Positions 51,700 to 60,702 of a stretch of DNA of 64,000 nucleotides are shown in pieces. Every line of letters starts with the position of its first letter. Position 1 is the stretch's first letter. Both the position numbers and the translations under genes were made by a program. Source of the DNA: Nocardiopsis sp. YSL2 (GTDB lineage Bacteria; Actinomycetota; Actinomycetes; Streptosporangiales; Streptosporangiaceae); the NCBI RefSeq assembly GCF_030555055.1, contig NZ_JAMOAO010000001.1:1054001-1118000 (forward strand), given 5' to 3'. The notes beneath the pieces are model-generated. The model worked only from the letters and a program-made list of their open reading frames with translations. It ran no database searches and was not told the DNA's origin.

Positions 51700-51927
51700 A
51701 CCGGTCTCCCTTCGGCCACGGGGCGTAGCGGTGTTGGTGGGGGCTCCGTTGCGCTACAGACTCTAACGTCACGGTTTCGCCCTGAACATGGCGATTTCCG
51801 GGCCGTACCAGGTCGCCGGATGGGTGGCCGACACCGGCCAGCTCGGCCTGGTCGGGTTCGAGAGGGAACGCGACGGGCCCAGCCGACAGGCTCTCCGTCG
51901 CGCAACCGTGGTCCGGGGCCAAGGAGA

Positions 51928-52046
51928 CCTTTGATCCGATCGATTGCCACCCTCAGGCACGAGGAAACCAGGCCAGCCGGAGTGAACCCGCCTGCTGGCC
52001 TGGGGTGAGAGCCGTTCTCTCGCTCCTGGTGTGCTCCCCGGTCCGA
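51928..52046. repeat. Integrase-tail flank, copy B
   Basis: gacctttgatccgatcgatt, gaggaaaccaggccagccgg and ctcctggtgtgctccccggt match copy A at 32923-33052. It directly follows the second integrase relic's stop codon. Confidence 0.7.
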
Positions 52047-52310
52047 CTACGGCACCGAAACCGGCCCGCCGCGCAGCAGCGACGCGGTCGCCTCGGCCCC
52101 TTTCGCCACGTCAGGGAACACCGTCTGGTACGTGTCCTGGGTGAAGTGGACGGTCGCGTGCCCCAGCTCCCCGGAGACCACCTTCACATCCGACCCTGCG
52201 GCCAACGCCATTGAGGCGGCTCCGTGGCGGAGCCCGTGCAGCATGATCGGCGGCAATCCCGCAGCCCGGGAGATCCGTGGGAACCAGTCCCTGGCCTGCG
52301 CCGGATGGTG
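52047..52310 (-). pseudogene. Tyrosine integrase relic B (C-terminal end)
   Basis: Only the last 85 or so codons remain: DWFPRISRAAGLPPIMLHGL then RHGAASMALAAGSDVKVVSG, GELGHATVHFTQDTYQTVFP with the HGLRH box, catalytic His and Tyr. It is close to relic A at the same positions. The break at about 52310 joins it to a decayed ATPase gene, so a deletion removed the rest. Confidence 0.82.
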
Positions 52311-52313
52311 CCC

Positions 52314-52700
52314 TCATGCCCCCGCTGGACTGGATAACCGAACCCGGCCCCGACAACAACAGTTGCTGTACGACAAGATGGTGCGAAAAGCGCGATGTCC
52401 CGGGCGGGTACGGGTGCATCCGGTTCGGTCGAAGGCCGCACGCACAGTCAACGCGCCTCCGTGGCCCCGGGCGAAGTCCCAGTGCAAGGCCATCGCGTCG
52501 ACCACCGCCAACCCGTAACCGTCCTCGGCCAGCTCCGGCACAGTGCCCGCCAGCGAGGAACGCAGGGACCTTGCGGGAACGGTGGCCCCCTCGCCGGGCC
52601 GGGGCCCTTCGTCGGTCACGCGCAGGAGGAAGAGCGGCCCCCGCCGTTCGATTTGGATCCGCACCTGGCCAGTAGCCAGCCCAGCGGGTGAGTACAGCGA
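52314..52700 (-). pseudogene. Truncated RsbW-like ATPase gene
   Basis: The text YSPAGLATGQVRIQIERRGP, LFLLRVTDEGPRPGEGATVP and EDGYGLAVVDAMALHWDFAR corresponds to the G1 and G2 parts of the ATPase at 8107-8616, but the N-box half and the start are missing and the end runs into unrelated sequence. A relic of a second ATPase gene. Confidence 0.6.
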
Positions 52701-52829
52701 CGCGCGGTCATTCCTGAATCCAGCTCTCAATAATGTCGCTCGAGCCGTCAGCGCTTCTGGCATCGTTCCGGTGGTCCAACCATCGGAGTCGGATCTCAGC
52801 GGGTTCCCATGGGGTTGGGCACTACACGC

Positions 52830-52905
52830 TCGGGACCTCAATATCTCCCGCCGAGACGATCTACACCTGGCGGCGCCAGAACCGTATCGAACAAGAGCTC
52901 ATTGC
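52830..52905 (+). pseudogene. IS3-family OrfA fragment
   Basis: SPAETIYTWRRQNRIEQEL resembles the HTH end of IS3-family OrfA (TIYTWRRQ-R-I). Only about 25 codons remain, with no OrfB. Confidence 0.4.
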
Positions 52906-53039
52906 ATGCGGTGAGTTCGCGGTAGCGAACTACTGTACAAGCGATATCGGCGAAGGCCAGGAACAGTCAGCTGGTAGCGGCTGTGCGGGCGGCGGCATCC
53001 GGCATGCCAGACCATCGTGCGCCCCGACCGGCACCCTGC

Positions 53040-53900
53040 TCAGGCCCGACGGGCGGTCCGGGCAACGATGTGGCCCCTGCGGTGGGCCACGCGCAGCAGA
53101 TACACCGTGACCGCACCACAGAACAGTACGGCGACAACACTGCCCTCGGGGCCGAACGCGCCCCCACTGATCGCCGTGGGCCCGCTCGTCTCCCCGGTCA
53201 ACAGCCCGGCGAACGCCTCCTCGCTGCCGGAGACGGCGGTACCGAAGATCCCGGCCTGCGCCATGTTCCAGCCCAGGTGCAGACCGATCGGCAGCCACAG
53301 GGAACGTGTGGCCGCGTAGGCGGCGCCGAGCATGAGACCGGCCTCCAAGGCGATGGCCAGCGCGCCCCACAGGGTCGCGTTCGGGTTCACCAGGTGCAGC
53401 CCACCGAAGAGCACGGAGCTGATGGCGAGCGCGCCCCAAGTCCCAACAACCTCTTCCACGATCCGGAAGAGGACCCCGCGGAACAGAAGCTCTTCCGCGA
53501 CCGCGACCGCGCACATCAGTCCGCACACGGCCAGGAACGCCTCAAACGACCCCCAGCCGGTGAATCGGTAGCCTCCGAGGAAGGCGATGGCGATGATGGT
53601 CACGGTGAACACACCGACCCCGACCAATGTGCCCCCTCCGAGGCCGCGGGCCGCCCCCTCGCGGGAGAGTTCCAGCGGCTTTCTCCCTTCGATCCGGACA
53701 ATTGCGAACCGGTATGCCCACAGACCGAGGGCCGCCGCCGCGACGCCGAGAGGTAGGGCCCACACCGAAGCGCCCACCGCGCCCGTCACGCCCGGGAGCA
53801 ACGCGGCCAGGGCGACGAACAGGAGCAGGAGGAGCGCAAAGTGCGGAGCCGTGCGCCGGGGCCTGCGGGGGGTGGACACGGATGCGACGTCGTGAGGCAT
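53040..53900 (-). CDS. CPBP-family intramembrane metalloprotease
   Basis: The 286-residue protein has about seven or eight hydrophobic helices and the CPBP/Abi (Rce1-like) motifs EELLFRGVLFRIVEEV (motif 1, Glu pair and Arg), ISSVLFGGLHLVNPNATLWG (motif 2, His) and LPIGLHLGWNMAQ (motif 4, His and Asn), so the active site looks complete. Such proteins process prenylated or small exported peptides or confer bacteriocin self-immunity. It lies 128 nt downstream of the response regulator gene, same strand, and may be its target or cotranscribed. Confidence 0.88.
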   Translation of the reverse strand: MPHDVASVSTPRRPRRTAPHFALLLLLFVALAALLPGVTGAVGASVWALPLGVAAAALGLWAYRFAIVRIEGRKPLELSREGAARGLGGGTLVGVGVFTVTIIAIAFLGGYRFTGWGSFEAFLAVCGLMCAVAVAEELLFRGVLFRIVEEVVGTWGALAISSVLFGGLHLVNPNATLWGALAIALEAGLMLGAAYAATRSLWLPIGLHLGWNMAQAGIFGTAVSGSEEAFAGLLTGETSGPTAISGGAFGPEGSVVAVLFCGAVTVYLLRVAHRRGHIVARTARRA

Positions 53901-54028
53901 GTTGGGACCATTTTCTAGGACACGGGGCGCGAAGGGCGCTCTGACCGGTTCCCAGACTAGGTAGGGGCCCCGTCGGCCACATCACCCGCGCGAGCGCGAT
54001 TCGGTAGCTCTCGAGGGGGACCCGGTAC

Positions 54029-54706
54029 TCACCCCTGCCGCACCAGCCCCGAGCGGTAGGCGAAGACAACAGCCTGGACCCGGTCGCGCAATCGGAGTTT
54101 GGTGAGGATCCGCGACACGTGGGTCTTGACGGTCTCGTGCGCGATCGTCATCCGCTCGGCGATCTCCCCGTTGGACAGCCCCTCCGCTATGAGGAGCAGT
54201 ACCTCGTGCTCGCGCTCAGTCAGCGGCCCGAGGCGCGCAGCGGGAGGCGCGGGATCGGCGGGGCGGATTCGCAGGGCGTACTCGCCGATGAGCCGCCGGG
54301 TCACGCTCGGTGCCAGCAAGGCCTCTCCCCGGGCGACCGTGCGCACTCCCGCGATCAGCTCGTGCAAGGGGGCATCCTTCAACAGGAACCCGCTCGCGCC
54401 GGCCCGCAGCGCATCGTAGACGTATTCGTCCAGATTGAAGGTCGTCACCATCAGAACACGAATGGGGTGGGTGTCCTGCGACTCCGCCAGGCGGGCGGTC
54501 ACTTCGATGCCATTCAGGCGGGGCATGTGGATGTCCATCACCGCGACGTCGGGCCGCAGGTCCCGGATGATGCTCACAGCCTCGGAACCGTCGCCAGCTT
54601 GCCCCACCACGACCATGTCCGGCTGGGCGTCGAGCACCGCGGCGTACCCGGCGCGCACCAGCTCGTCGTCCTCGCAGACCACGACCCGGATGGGCGAACC
54701 GTTCAT
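54029..54706 (-). CDS. NarL/FixJ-type response regulator
   Basis: The 225-residue protein has a receiver domain (VVVCEDDELVRAGYAAVLDA with acidic pair, DVAVMDIHMPRLNGIEVTAR with phospho-acceptor Asp at about 57, VLMVTTF, LKDA) and a LuxR HTH (GPLTEREHEVLLLIAEGLSN then EIAERMTIAHETVKTHVSRI). Its start overlaps the histidine kinase stop by 4 nt (ATGA), so they form one two-component pair. Confidence 0.94.
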   Translation of the reverse strand: MNGSPIRVVVCEDDELVRAGYAAVLDAQPDMVVVGQAGDGSEAVSIIRDLRPDVAVMDIHMPRLNGIEVTARLAESQDTHPIRVLMVTTFNLDEYVYDALRAGASGFLLKDAPLHELIAGVRTVARGEALLAPSVTRRLIGEYALRIRPADPAPPAARLGPLTEREHEVLLLIAEGLSNGEIAERMTIAHETVKTHVSRILTKLRLRDRVQAVVFAYRSGLVRQG

Positions 54707-55878
54707 GTCTTCCCCCTGGGGATGCTGGTGTGCACCGTGAATCCCCCATCGTCGGTCGGACCTGCGTGCAGCTCCCCGCCGACGGCGCAGACCCTCTCCC
54801 GCAGGCCCCTCAAGCCGTGACCGCCACCGGGGCTGGACTGGGGCGAGCCGACCACCTCGGCCGCAGGCGCGCCGCCTCCGGTGGTGATCCGGGCGCCTAC
54901 CGCCTCGTTCCCGTGGTCCATGCGGACGATGACGTGCCTGTCCGGCGCGTGCTTGAGCGCGTTCGTGACGGACTCCTGCACGACGCGGTACAGGGCTTCC
55001 TCCTCCTGGGGGCGCATCGGTCGGGGCTCGCCGTCCTCGACCAGTTCCACGCTCTGCCCAGCGTTGCGGGCGCGCTCGATGAGACTGGCGAGTTCGCCGA
55101 GCGAGGGACCGGTTCGGTCCTCGCGTCTGTCCAGGACGCCGAGCAGGTGTCTGAGGTCATCCAAGGCGTGCCGACCGGTCTCCCCGATACTGGTCAGGGT
55201 GGTTCCCACTCGGTCGGACCGCTCCAGCAGATAACCTGCCGTGTCAGCCTGCACCACCATCGAGGTGACGTGGTGGGTGACGACGTCGTGCAGGTCGCGG
55301 GCGAGACGGGCGCGTTCGGCGGCAGCGGCGTCCGCCTCCGCGCGGCGGCGGCGCTCCTCGGCGCCCAGGGCGCGGGCGCGCACCCACCCGCCGAGGGCGC
55401 AGAACGCGACCAGGACGAGGCCGAAGGAGAAATAGTCGGCCACGGTGGCACGGGAGCCCGCGAGGTGCAGGGAGTAGCAGACGAGCGCGTAGGCGGTGAT
55501 CGCCCCCGCGACCACCGGCGCGGGACGGCGCGGCGGGTGTGTACCGACGGTGTACAGGGCCACGATCAGTGCGAGGGAGGCGAAAACGTTGGGGTAGCGC
55601 AGCAGTTGGAATGCCGTGAACGCGGCGGCGACCACGATCAGGCAGGTGAGGGGGAACCGACGCCGCAGGGCGAGAGGCGCAGCCTGGGCACCGACGAGGG
55701 CCAGGCCCAGGCCGTCCAAGGGCCGGCCGTCCGGCAGCTCCGCGAGGTCGACTCCCTGCTGAGCGATTCCTGGGACGAAGGACAGGACCACGAGGGCCGC
55801 GGGGAGCAGGGCGTCGGTGGCTCCCGCTCTTCGCATGGGGCGGAGCATGCGCTCCGTCCACGCTGTTGTCTCGAACAC
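54703..55878 (-). CDS. NarL-type sensor histidine kinase (HisKA_3)
   Basis: The 391-residue protein has several N-terminal membrane helices (about 20-160), an Arg/Ala-rich coiled linker, the HisKA_3 phospho-site ARLARDLHDVVTHHVTSMVV with the His at about 205, and a HATPase_c domain with YRVVQESVTNALKHAPD (N-box), ARITTGGGAPA and PGGGHGLRGLRERV (G2). The extracytoplasmic part is minimal, so it probably senses a membrane state. GTG start at 55878. Confidence 0.93.
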   Translation of the reverse strand: MFETTAWTERMLRPMRRAGATDALLPAALVVLSFVPGIAQQGVDLAELPDGRPLDGLGLALVGAQAAPLALRRRFPLTCLIVVAAAFTAFQLLRYPNVFASLALIVALYTVGTHPPRRPAPVVAGAITAYALVCYSLHLAGSRATVADYFSFGLVLVAFCALGGWVRARALGAEERRRRAEADAAAAERARLARDLHDVVTHHVTSMVVQADTAGYLLERSDRVGTTLTSIGETGRHALDDLRHLLGVLDRREDRTGPSLGELASLIERARNAGQSVELVEDGEPRPMRPQEEEALYRVVQESVTNALKHAPDRHVIVRMDHGNEAVGARITTGGGAPAAEVVGSPQSSPGGGHGLRGLRERVCAVGGELHAGPTDDGGFTVHTSIPRGKT

Positions 55879-56469
55879 CCGAGCAGACTATCCCGCGCCG
55901 CCGCGGTGACGGACGGAGCGCGTCGCTCAGTGGTCGCGAACCGGTGCCGGGCGGCGGCCGCACACTGTGGGACCCGCTGTCCCCGATCCAGGCACCGACC
56001 CCAGCCGGAGACGGACAGGCCCGAGACCGGGGAGTGCCTCGTGCCGGATGTGATGAAGGCTCCGGTGAGTTCCGCGTAGTTCGGAGTCGGGTTCCTGGGC
56101 ACCGAGACCACGTGACCTCCAAGAGGCAGCATGGGGCAGCGTGAATGCCCAGCTGATCTCCGGCACAGGGTTCTGCCCCTGGCCGGAGACCGTACTCGTG
56201 CTGTCGGAGCTACGGAGCAGCTTCTCCACGCAACCGATTCTCCTCTGCATGAAGGGCCCGAGCATGGAGTTCCACGTTCCAGGACGTCCCGAGGACCTGC
56301 CCTCGTTCGACACCCTCTGGGCCCGAGCCGCCACGCTGGCCGTCCTGGAGGCGGGCGGCGGCGAGAACCAGCAGCCTTCCAACCCCGAGAGCAGCACCTC
56401 CTCCCATTCCAAGCATGAGCGCACTCCTGCCGGGTGCGCCACAGAACCCCAGCTCAAAGCCTCGTATGG
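55879..56469. other. Intergenic region with scar 4
   Basis: No supported gene. The left part should hold the two-component promoter. Between about 56250 and 56420 the plus strand reads protein-like (MEFHVPGRPEDLPSFDTLWA), which runs into the tRNA remnant and is probably a truncated gene. Scar 4 lies at its end. Confidence 0.4.
56425..56460 (+). repeat. Scar 4: short tRNA-Arg acceptor remnant
   Basis: cctgccgggtgcgcca (56425-56440) is the tRNA 3' end, followed by cagaaccccagctcaaag, the same flank as in the other scars (caaaaccccaggtcaaac). The T arm is lost. An integrase relic starts directly beside it. Confidence 0.65.
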
Positions 56470-56529
56470 CTAGATCCTGAGGGGGTCATCCTGCCGGTGG
56501 GTCCAAAGTGGGACCCAGGTGGGACCAGA

Positions 56530-56919
56530 ACCAGGCCCCGTCCCCACCCGGTGTGGTGCGCTGGGAGATCGCATCGAACACCTGCTGCACAAGGTCGGGG
56601 GCAGCTCGTCCAACGGCACACCGCCCAGAGGGGGCTTGAGGTAGCGGTCGATGTGCTCGGCGCAACCGACCCTGGTACGCAGACGCAGCCAGGTCCGAGT
56701 GTCCAACCAGCGTTGGAGCCACCCCCTACCCGTCCACACCACCGGGCCTGTCACGTCTGTATCGACGCCCTGGGCCCTGCGCAGCGCCGCGCGGGCGGCC
56801 TCCCAGGAGGAGAACCCACCACAACGCACCCGGTACCGCCGACCCGGCACGTGCTCCAACTCCACCGAGAAGTACCAGGCCAGCGCCCTCATCCGTTGAC
56901 CACTTCCCCCGACCCACAC
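56530..56919 (-). pseudogene. Tyrosine integrase relic C (N-terminal part)
   Basis: The text SVELEHVPGRRYRVRCGGFS, SWEAARAALRRAQG and WLQRWLDTRTWLRLRTRVGC followed by AEHIDRYLKPPLGGVPLDEL is the arm-binding and SAM-like N-terminal domain of an actinobacterial integrase. The continuation PDLVQQVFDAISQRTTPGG is in another frame, so a frameshift lies near 56600. The catalytic half is absent; it could be the counterpart of relics A or B. Confidence 0.75.
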
Positions 56920-56932
56920 CGGACCTCAGTAC

Positions 56933-57415
56933 TCAGTCAGACCAGACTCCGACAAAGAAGACGACGATTTGCCTTTGACTTGATTCTCCACTGGGGTACA
57001 TGCCATTGATGATCTCGAGCGACTTATAAACACACCTCAAGGCTTCCCTGAAGTTATTCTTAAACCAAACATCCAATCCCTTGACAATCACAGCAACTTG
57101 ACTTCCACCCTGGGAGTAGAAATCCCAGAAACGATCATTGAATAAAGCCCAGTTTGCCCCACTGCCCTCCCAAATACCCAAAGACGAGAGCACCGCCCCC
57201 GCATACGCCCTCTCGGATGCTTCGCCCCCAAGCTCCACCTCGGAGATCAAGAACCCTTCGCTCAACAACCTTTCCTTGATGACTTCACTCTCTTCACCGC
57301 CAATCAAGAATGGCTCGCACCCCAACCAGGGGAAAAGAGATTCCAGGTCAACCCAAGGCACCATAATCGACGAATAGTGCCATCCGCCCTTGGAGAATCG
57401 ATCCATACCCTTCAC
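56933..57415 (-). CDS. Barstar-like orphan immunity protein
   Basis: The 160-residue cytoplasmic protein has the barstar layout: a strand-helix start GCEPFLIGGEESEVIKERLL, a core WEGSGANWALFNDRFWDFYS, then VAVIVKGLDVWFKNN and a C-terminal helix-strand ending VVFFVGVWSD. Barstar proteins bind barnase-like ribonucleases. No cognate toxin is nearby, so it is an orphan immunity. The gene is AT-richer than its surroundings. GTG start 57415; alternative ATG 9 nt further in. Confidence 0.6.
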   Translation of the reverse strand: MKGMDRFSKGGWHYSSIMVPWVDLESLFPWLGCEPFLIGGEESEVIKERLLSEGFLISEVELGGEASERAYAGAVLSSLGIWEGSGANWALFNDRFWDFYSQGGSQVAVIVKGLDVWFKNNFREALRCVYKSLEIINGMYPSGESSQRQIVVFFVGVWSD

Positions 57416-57667
57416 TTGTGATCACCGCCCCACAAAGGATTGACTTACTCGCGCATTACAGGCAGGGGCAGTTGACACCCCTAACCTGAATGAGATCTTC
57501 ATAATAGATGTCCCGCAGCACCGGCCAGGCGGTCCGCTCAGTTGCCTACCACCCTGCCTCCGGACGGCACAGCGCCGACCGGACCCAACGCCACCTCAAC
57601 GGATACCTGGAGCTCACGAGTAACGGGAGGCGTGCCCGGTTCATGTCCGGAATCGGCCATGTTGAGG
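57416..57667. other. Intergenic, AT-rich
   Basis: About 250 bp between two immunity genes. No gene or clear terminator was recognised; the AT-rich part (57460-57510) likely carries the barstar promoter. Confidence 0.3.
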
Positions 57668-58117
57668 TCAGAAAGCAGAAAGTATTCTTCTCATCTTCAC
57701 TACATCAACAAGTGCCTCTTCTTTCTCTTTCTCGTCAATCCAACTGTTCCAGTGCCAATCATAGTTGCTTTCGATTGAGTCCAGAGCACGAAGGGAGATT
57801 CCCCTTATCTCATGCAACGATTCCATGCAAATCCAATCCTCAACACCAGGGTGGCCCTCCCCTCCAGAGAACGCAGAGTCTCTCGCGATTTCAATGGCAA
57901 CCAGTGCAATAGCGGCTAATGCTTCCGAGGGATTAGCCGGTCGAGAGGTACTATCCTTGCCTTCCTCAGCAGAGGTGAGCACGTATACCAGAAACCTCTC
58001 CCTGCCTTCGGGATCCATCGACGACAGGTTATCCAAGAAGTCTTCGGCTGCATCATTCTCGAAGACGCCAACGCCCCAGGTACCCAAACAACTGCCTCTC
58101 ACGGAAAGTAGCCGCAC
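57668..58117 (-). CDS. DUF4259-like orphan immunity protein
   Basis: The 149-residue protein has the DUF4259 signature GTWGVGVFENDAAEDFLDNL near the start, then EALAAIALVAIEIARD and a long C-terminal helix (SWIDEKEKEEALVDVVKMRR). DUF4259 proteins are small and often found among toxin-immunity genes. AT-richer than the flanks. A GTG at 58117 gives the full length; a later start closer to GTWGVG is possible. Confidence 0.7.
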   Translation of the reverse strand: MRLLSVRGSCLGTWGVGVFENDAAEDFLDNLSSMDPEGRERFLVYVLTSAEEGKDSTSRPANPSEALAAIALVAIEIARDSAFSGGEGHPGVEDWICMESLHEIRGISLRALDSIESNYDWHWNSWIDEKEKEEALVDVVKMRRILSAF

Positions 58118-58660
58118 ATGGGAATTTGAATCTCAGGATCTCTCCTGTTCACAAGCATCACACCTCGAGCTCTCACCACATCGCCATCGTCAACACCGCC
58201 GGATCAGTATCGCGCCCCTCGAGTTCCCAAGCCCGGCGCGGCCCCTCACGGCCCGGGCGGTGCGAGACCCAGCGTTCCGGCCAGGTGCCGCGTCGGCCTC
58301 GCGGCAGGGCTGAGCGGTGTGGACGCTCACTCGACGCGGCCATCGGGTCTCCGGTGTTCACGGGAGTCATCGACGTACTCCAAGCGGAGTCGAAGGCGTT
58401 CCCCGCGCTGGTCGACAAGACCAATGGCTCCGCCCGGCACCGCGGCCACCACCGCAGTCGGGACAAGACACCTCTGGCTCCTCGAGGTCGAGTGTGGGCA
58501 GCAACTCCTCCCGCCACCCGGCGGCGCCTGATCGGCAGGTCCCGTTCACTTACACGAGCCTCAGGTGGTCGGTGGGTGGGCGCTGTGACCTGAAGAGAAC
58601 AGCGCCGGCAGCACCCGTCGACACCCGTGCGGCGACGATCGACACGGGGCCGGGCGAGCG
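58118..58660. other. Gene-free stretch between immunity genes
   Basis: About 540 bp with no supported gene. Plus-strand text at about 58336-58440 (DAAIGSPVFTGVIDVLQAES then KAFPALVDKTNG) looks protein-like but has no start and no known family; it may be a fragment of a lost gene. Confidence 0.35.
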
Positions 58661-59353
58661 CTACCGAGCCCCGAGTTCAGCGTCGGTGGCGCCGCGCCAG
58701 ATCCCCGTCTCCTCGTCCTGGACCAGACACGGTTGTTGGAGAGTGCCGTCGACCCACCGGCGCATCCACTCGGTGAAGGTGAAGCTCTCCGGGAACAGCA
58801 TCACGTCCGGGTCGTCATCGGGCGCCGGGTTGGGGTCGATGGCCCACATCCCGCCGGACGGGTGACGGCAGTCGACCAGCGACTCGATGCCACACCCCCA
58901 GTCACAGAGCGACAGGAGCGACCCGGCCATCGACCGCCAAGCCGCGGGCCACTCCGCCTGTTGTCTGACAGCGCCCATGACGGATCCGCCGTACTCCGTA
59001 TCCCGCAGCGGGAACAGGCCGTAGCCGGGGCCGAAGCCCCCGTCACCGAGTTCGAGGTAGCAGCGCCGCAACAGCGGCGGCAGAGGGCGGCCGAGGAGCT
59101 CCTCGCACTCGCGCACCGCCTCCTCCGGAGCGGGCGTCAGCGGCGGCAGCGGTGCGAGCTGTCCCGCGGCCAGGGCGGTGTCGTACGCCGGGGTGCCTCT
59201 GAAGTAGACCGTCTGCCTCGGTCCCGGGCTGATGCGACGCCGGACCCCGCCACCGCTGTCGGCTCCCGGCAGGCCGGACCGCTGGTCCAGGTACTCACCG
59301 GAGAGCACGCGTGCGCGTACGGCTTCGAACACCACATCGTCATCATGTGCCAT
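58661..59353 (-). CDS. SUKH (SMI1/KNR4)-domain protein, likely immunity
   Basis: The 230-residue protein contains a SUKH core: EEAVRECEELLGRPLPPLLR, RCYLELGDGGFGPGYGLFPL, then LLSLCDWGCGIESLVDCRHP and GGMWAIDPNP, ending FTFTEWMRRWVDGTL. SUKH proteins are the most common immunity family for nuclease toxins. The first 85 residues are an unassigned extension. ATG at 59353 is chosen; an alternative lies at 59377. No toxin gene is adjacent. Confidence 0.85.
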   Translation of the reverse strand: MAHDDDVVFEAVRARVLSGEYLDQRSGLPGADSGGGVRRRISPGPRQTVYFRGTPAYDTALAAGQLAPLPPLTPAPEEAVRECEELLGRPLPPLLRRCYLELGDGGFGPGYGLFPLRDTEYGGSVMGAVRQQAEWPAAWRSMAGSLLSLCDWGCGIESLVDCRHPSGGMWAIDPNPAPDDDPDVMLFPESFTFTEWMRRWVDGTLQQPCLVQDEETGIWRGATDAELGAR

Positions 59354-59887
59354 GCGCCCAGTGTGCCCGCCGCACATGACAGAACCACCCGCCCCCTGGC
59401 CGCTCCGAAAGCCGTTGACGGGCCAACACCACGGGCGGAGCCACCCATGGAACCGGTAGCTCTGCGCGCACCCTCACTGCCTGTGCCCTCGGCCCGAGCA
59501 CAGCCGAAGGCGGTGATACCGGCGCCGCTCCCCCACCACGCCGGTGGGGTCGTTGAGTTCCTTCTCGTCGCCCTCGTCACCGCACAGATCCCGTTGGGTC
59601 TCCTCCAGATTCTCGGGGCCTCCGGTCCACATGTCGGCGGTGGTCGCGGGAGACGGGGCCGCCGGTGGGTTCACGGGGTGTCCACCCTCATACGAATCCG
59701 AGTTCGGATTCGGTTATGTGGGGTCCCGTGATGGGTCAGGCGGAGCACCGAAGGGCCCCGAAACCCGGGCGGAACGCCGCAATTGGGCGTTCTGCCCTCC
59801 TTGTGGGGATAGTTCACTACACATAGCATCATGGCGACCTCACCGGGTCACAAGGAGATCAACCCCCTCACCCCCAGGGACACCCCC
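59354..59887. other. Intergenic region upstream of snapalysin
   Basis: About 530 bp without a supported gene. It contains an imperfect inverted repeat at 59769-59795 and should hold the snapalysin promoter. Confidence 0.4.
59769..59795. promoter_or_regulatory. Inverted repeat upstream of snapalysin gene
   Basis: gcggaacgcc and ggcgttctgc are 10-bp arms with one mismatch, 7 nt apart, about 93 nt before the start codon. It is a possible operator or an upstream terminator. Confidence 0.3.
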
Positions 59888-60463
59888 ATGTTGAGACGGA
59901 TCCTCACACCCCTTCTGATCGCCCTGAGTGCGCTGGCGCTCACGCTGGTAGGCACCGCACCGGCCACCGCGGCGCCCGCGGACCACCCCCAGGCACTGCG
60001 CCAGACCGTCCTGTACTACGACGCGAGCCAGGCCGCGGAGTACACCTCCGCCGTCTCCTCGGCCGTGCGCGTGTGGAACTCCAGCGTCGACAACGTGCGC
60101 TTGGAGCCCGCCTCCGCCTGGCGGCGCGCCGAGATCCGCATCATCGCCGACGACGGCTGGCCCCGCGCCCACCTGGGCCCGGTGCGCCCCGGCGGACAGG
60201 TCACCGTCTGGATGGGCCGCCAGGGCACCGCCGCGGGCTACGACGCGGTGCGCATCGCCGCGCACGAACTCGGCCACAGCCTGGGCCTGCCCGACGCCAA
60301 GCCAGGCCCGTGTTCTTCGCTGATGTCGGGCTCCACCGGCGGCGTGAACTGCACCAGCCGCTACCCCGACGCCTCCGAGCGCTGGCGGGTCGAGGCCAAC
60401 TACGGCAGCGGCCTGAGCGGTCAGCGTGCCACCGACGGTGAGCTCATGGTCGACCGCGCCTGA
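59888..60463 (+). CDS. snpA: Snapalysin-type secreted zinc metalloprotease (M7)
   Basis: The 191-residue preprotein has a signal peptide (MLRRILTPLLIALSALALTL, cleavage near ATAAPA) and a short mature domain with the snapalysin zinc motif HELGHSLGLPD (about residues 127-137: two His and Asp as ligands, Glu catalytic) plus the met-turn region SLMSGSTGG. TVLYYDASQAAEYTSAVSSA at the mature start is typical. Snapalysins are small neutral proteases secreted by Streptomyces and relatives. Little or no propeptide is seen. No LysR activator gene, which usually accompanies it, is adjacent. Start ATG 59888 is chosen for the signal peptide. Confidence 0.92.
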   Translation: MLRRILTPLLIALSALALTLVGTAPATAAPADHPQALRQTVLYYDASQAAEYTSAVSSAVRVWNSSVDNVRLEPASAWRRAEIRIIADDGWPRAHLGPVRPGGQVTVWMGRQGTAAGYDAVRIAAHELGHSLGLPDAKPGPCSSLMSGSTGGVNCTSRYPDASERWRVEANYGSGLSGQRATDGELMVDRA

Positions 60464-60702
60464 GCGGGGACACCGGCTCCCGGCCCCACGGCCTGACGGC
60501 CTCACGACCTGCGGCGCCGGCCCGCATCGGCGGGTCGGCGCCGCGGGCGGCGCCGCGGCCCCGACAGCATCGAGGGGCTGGACCAAGGTCAGGGCACCGC
60601 CCCGGCCACCGGCCCGCCGGGCAAGGGTCCGCGGACCGCCGGCCCGCCGACGGCCGACCACCCCCTGCACCGCCGCACGTCGACCGCCGAGCCGCTGCGG
60701 CC

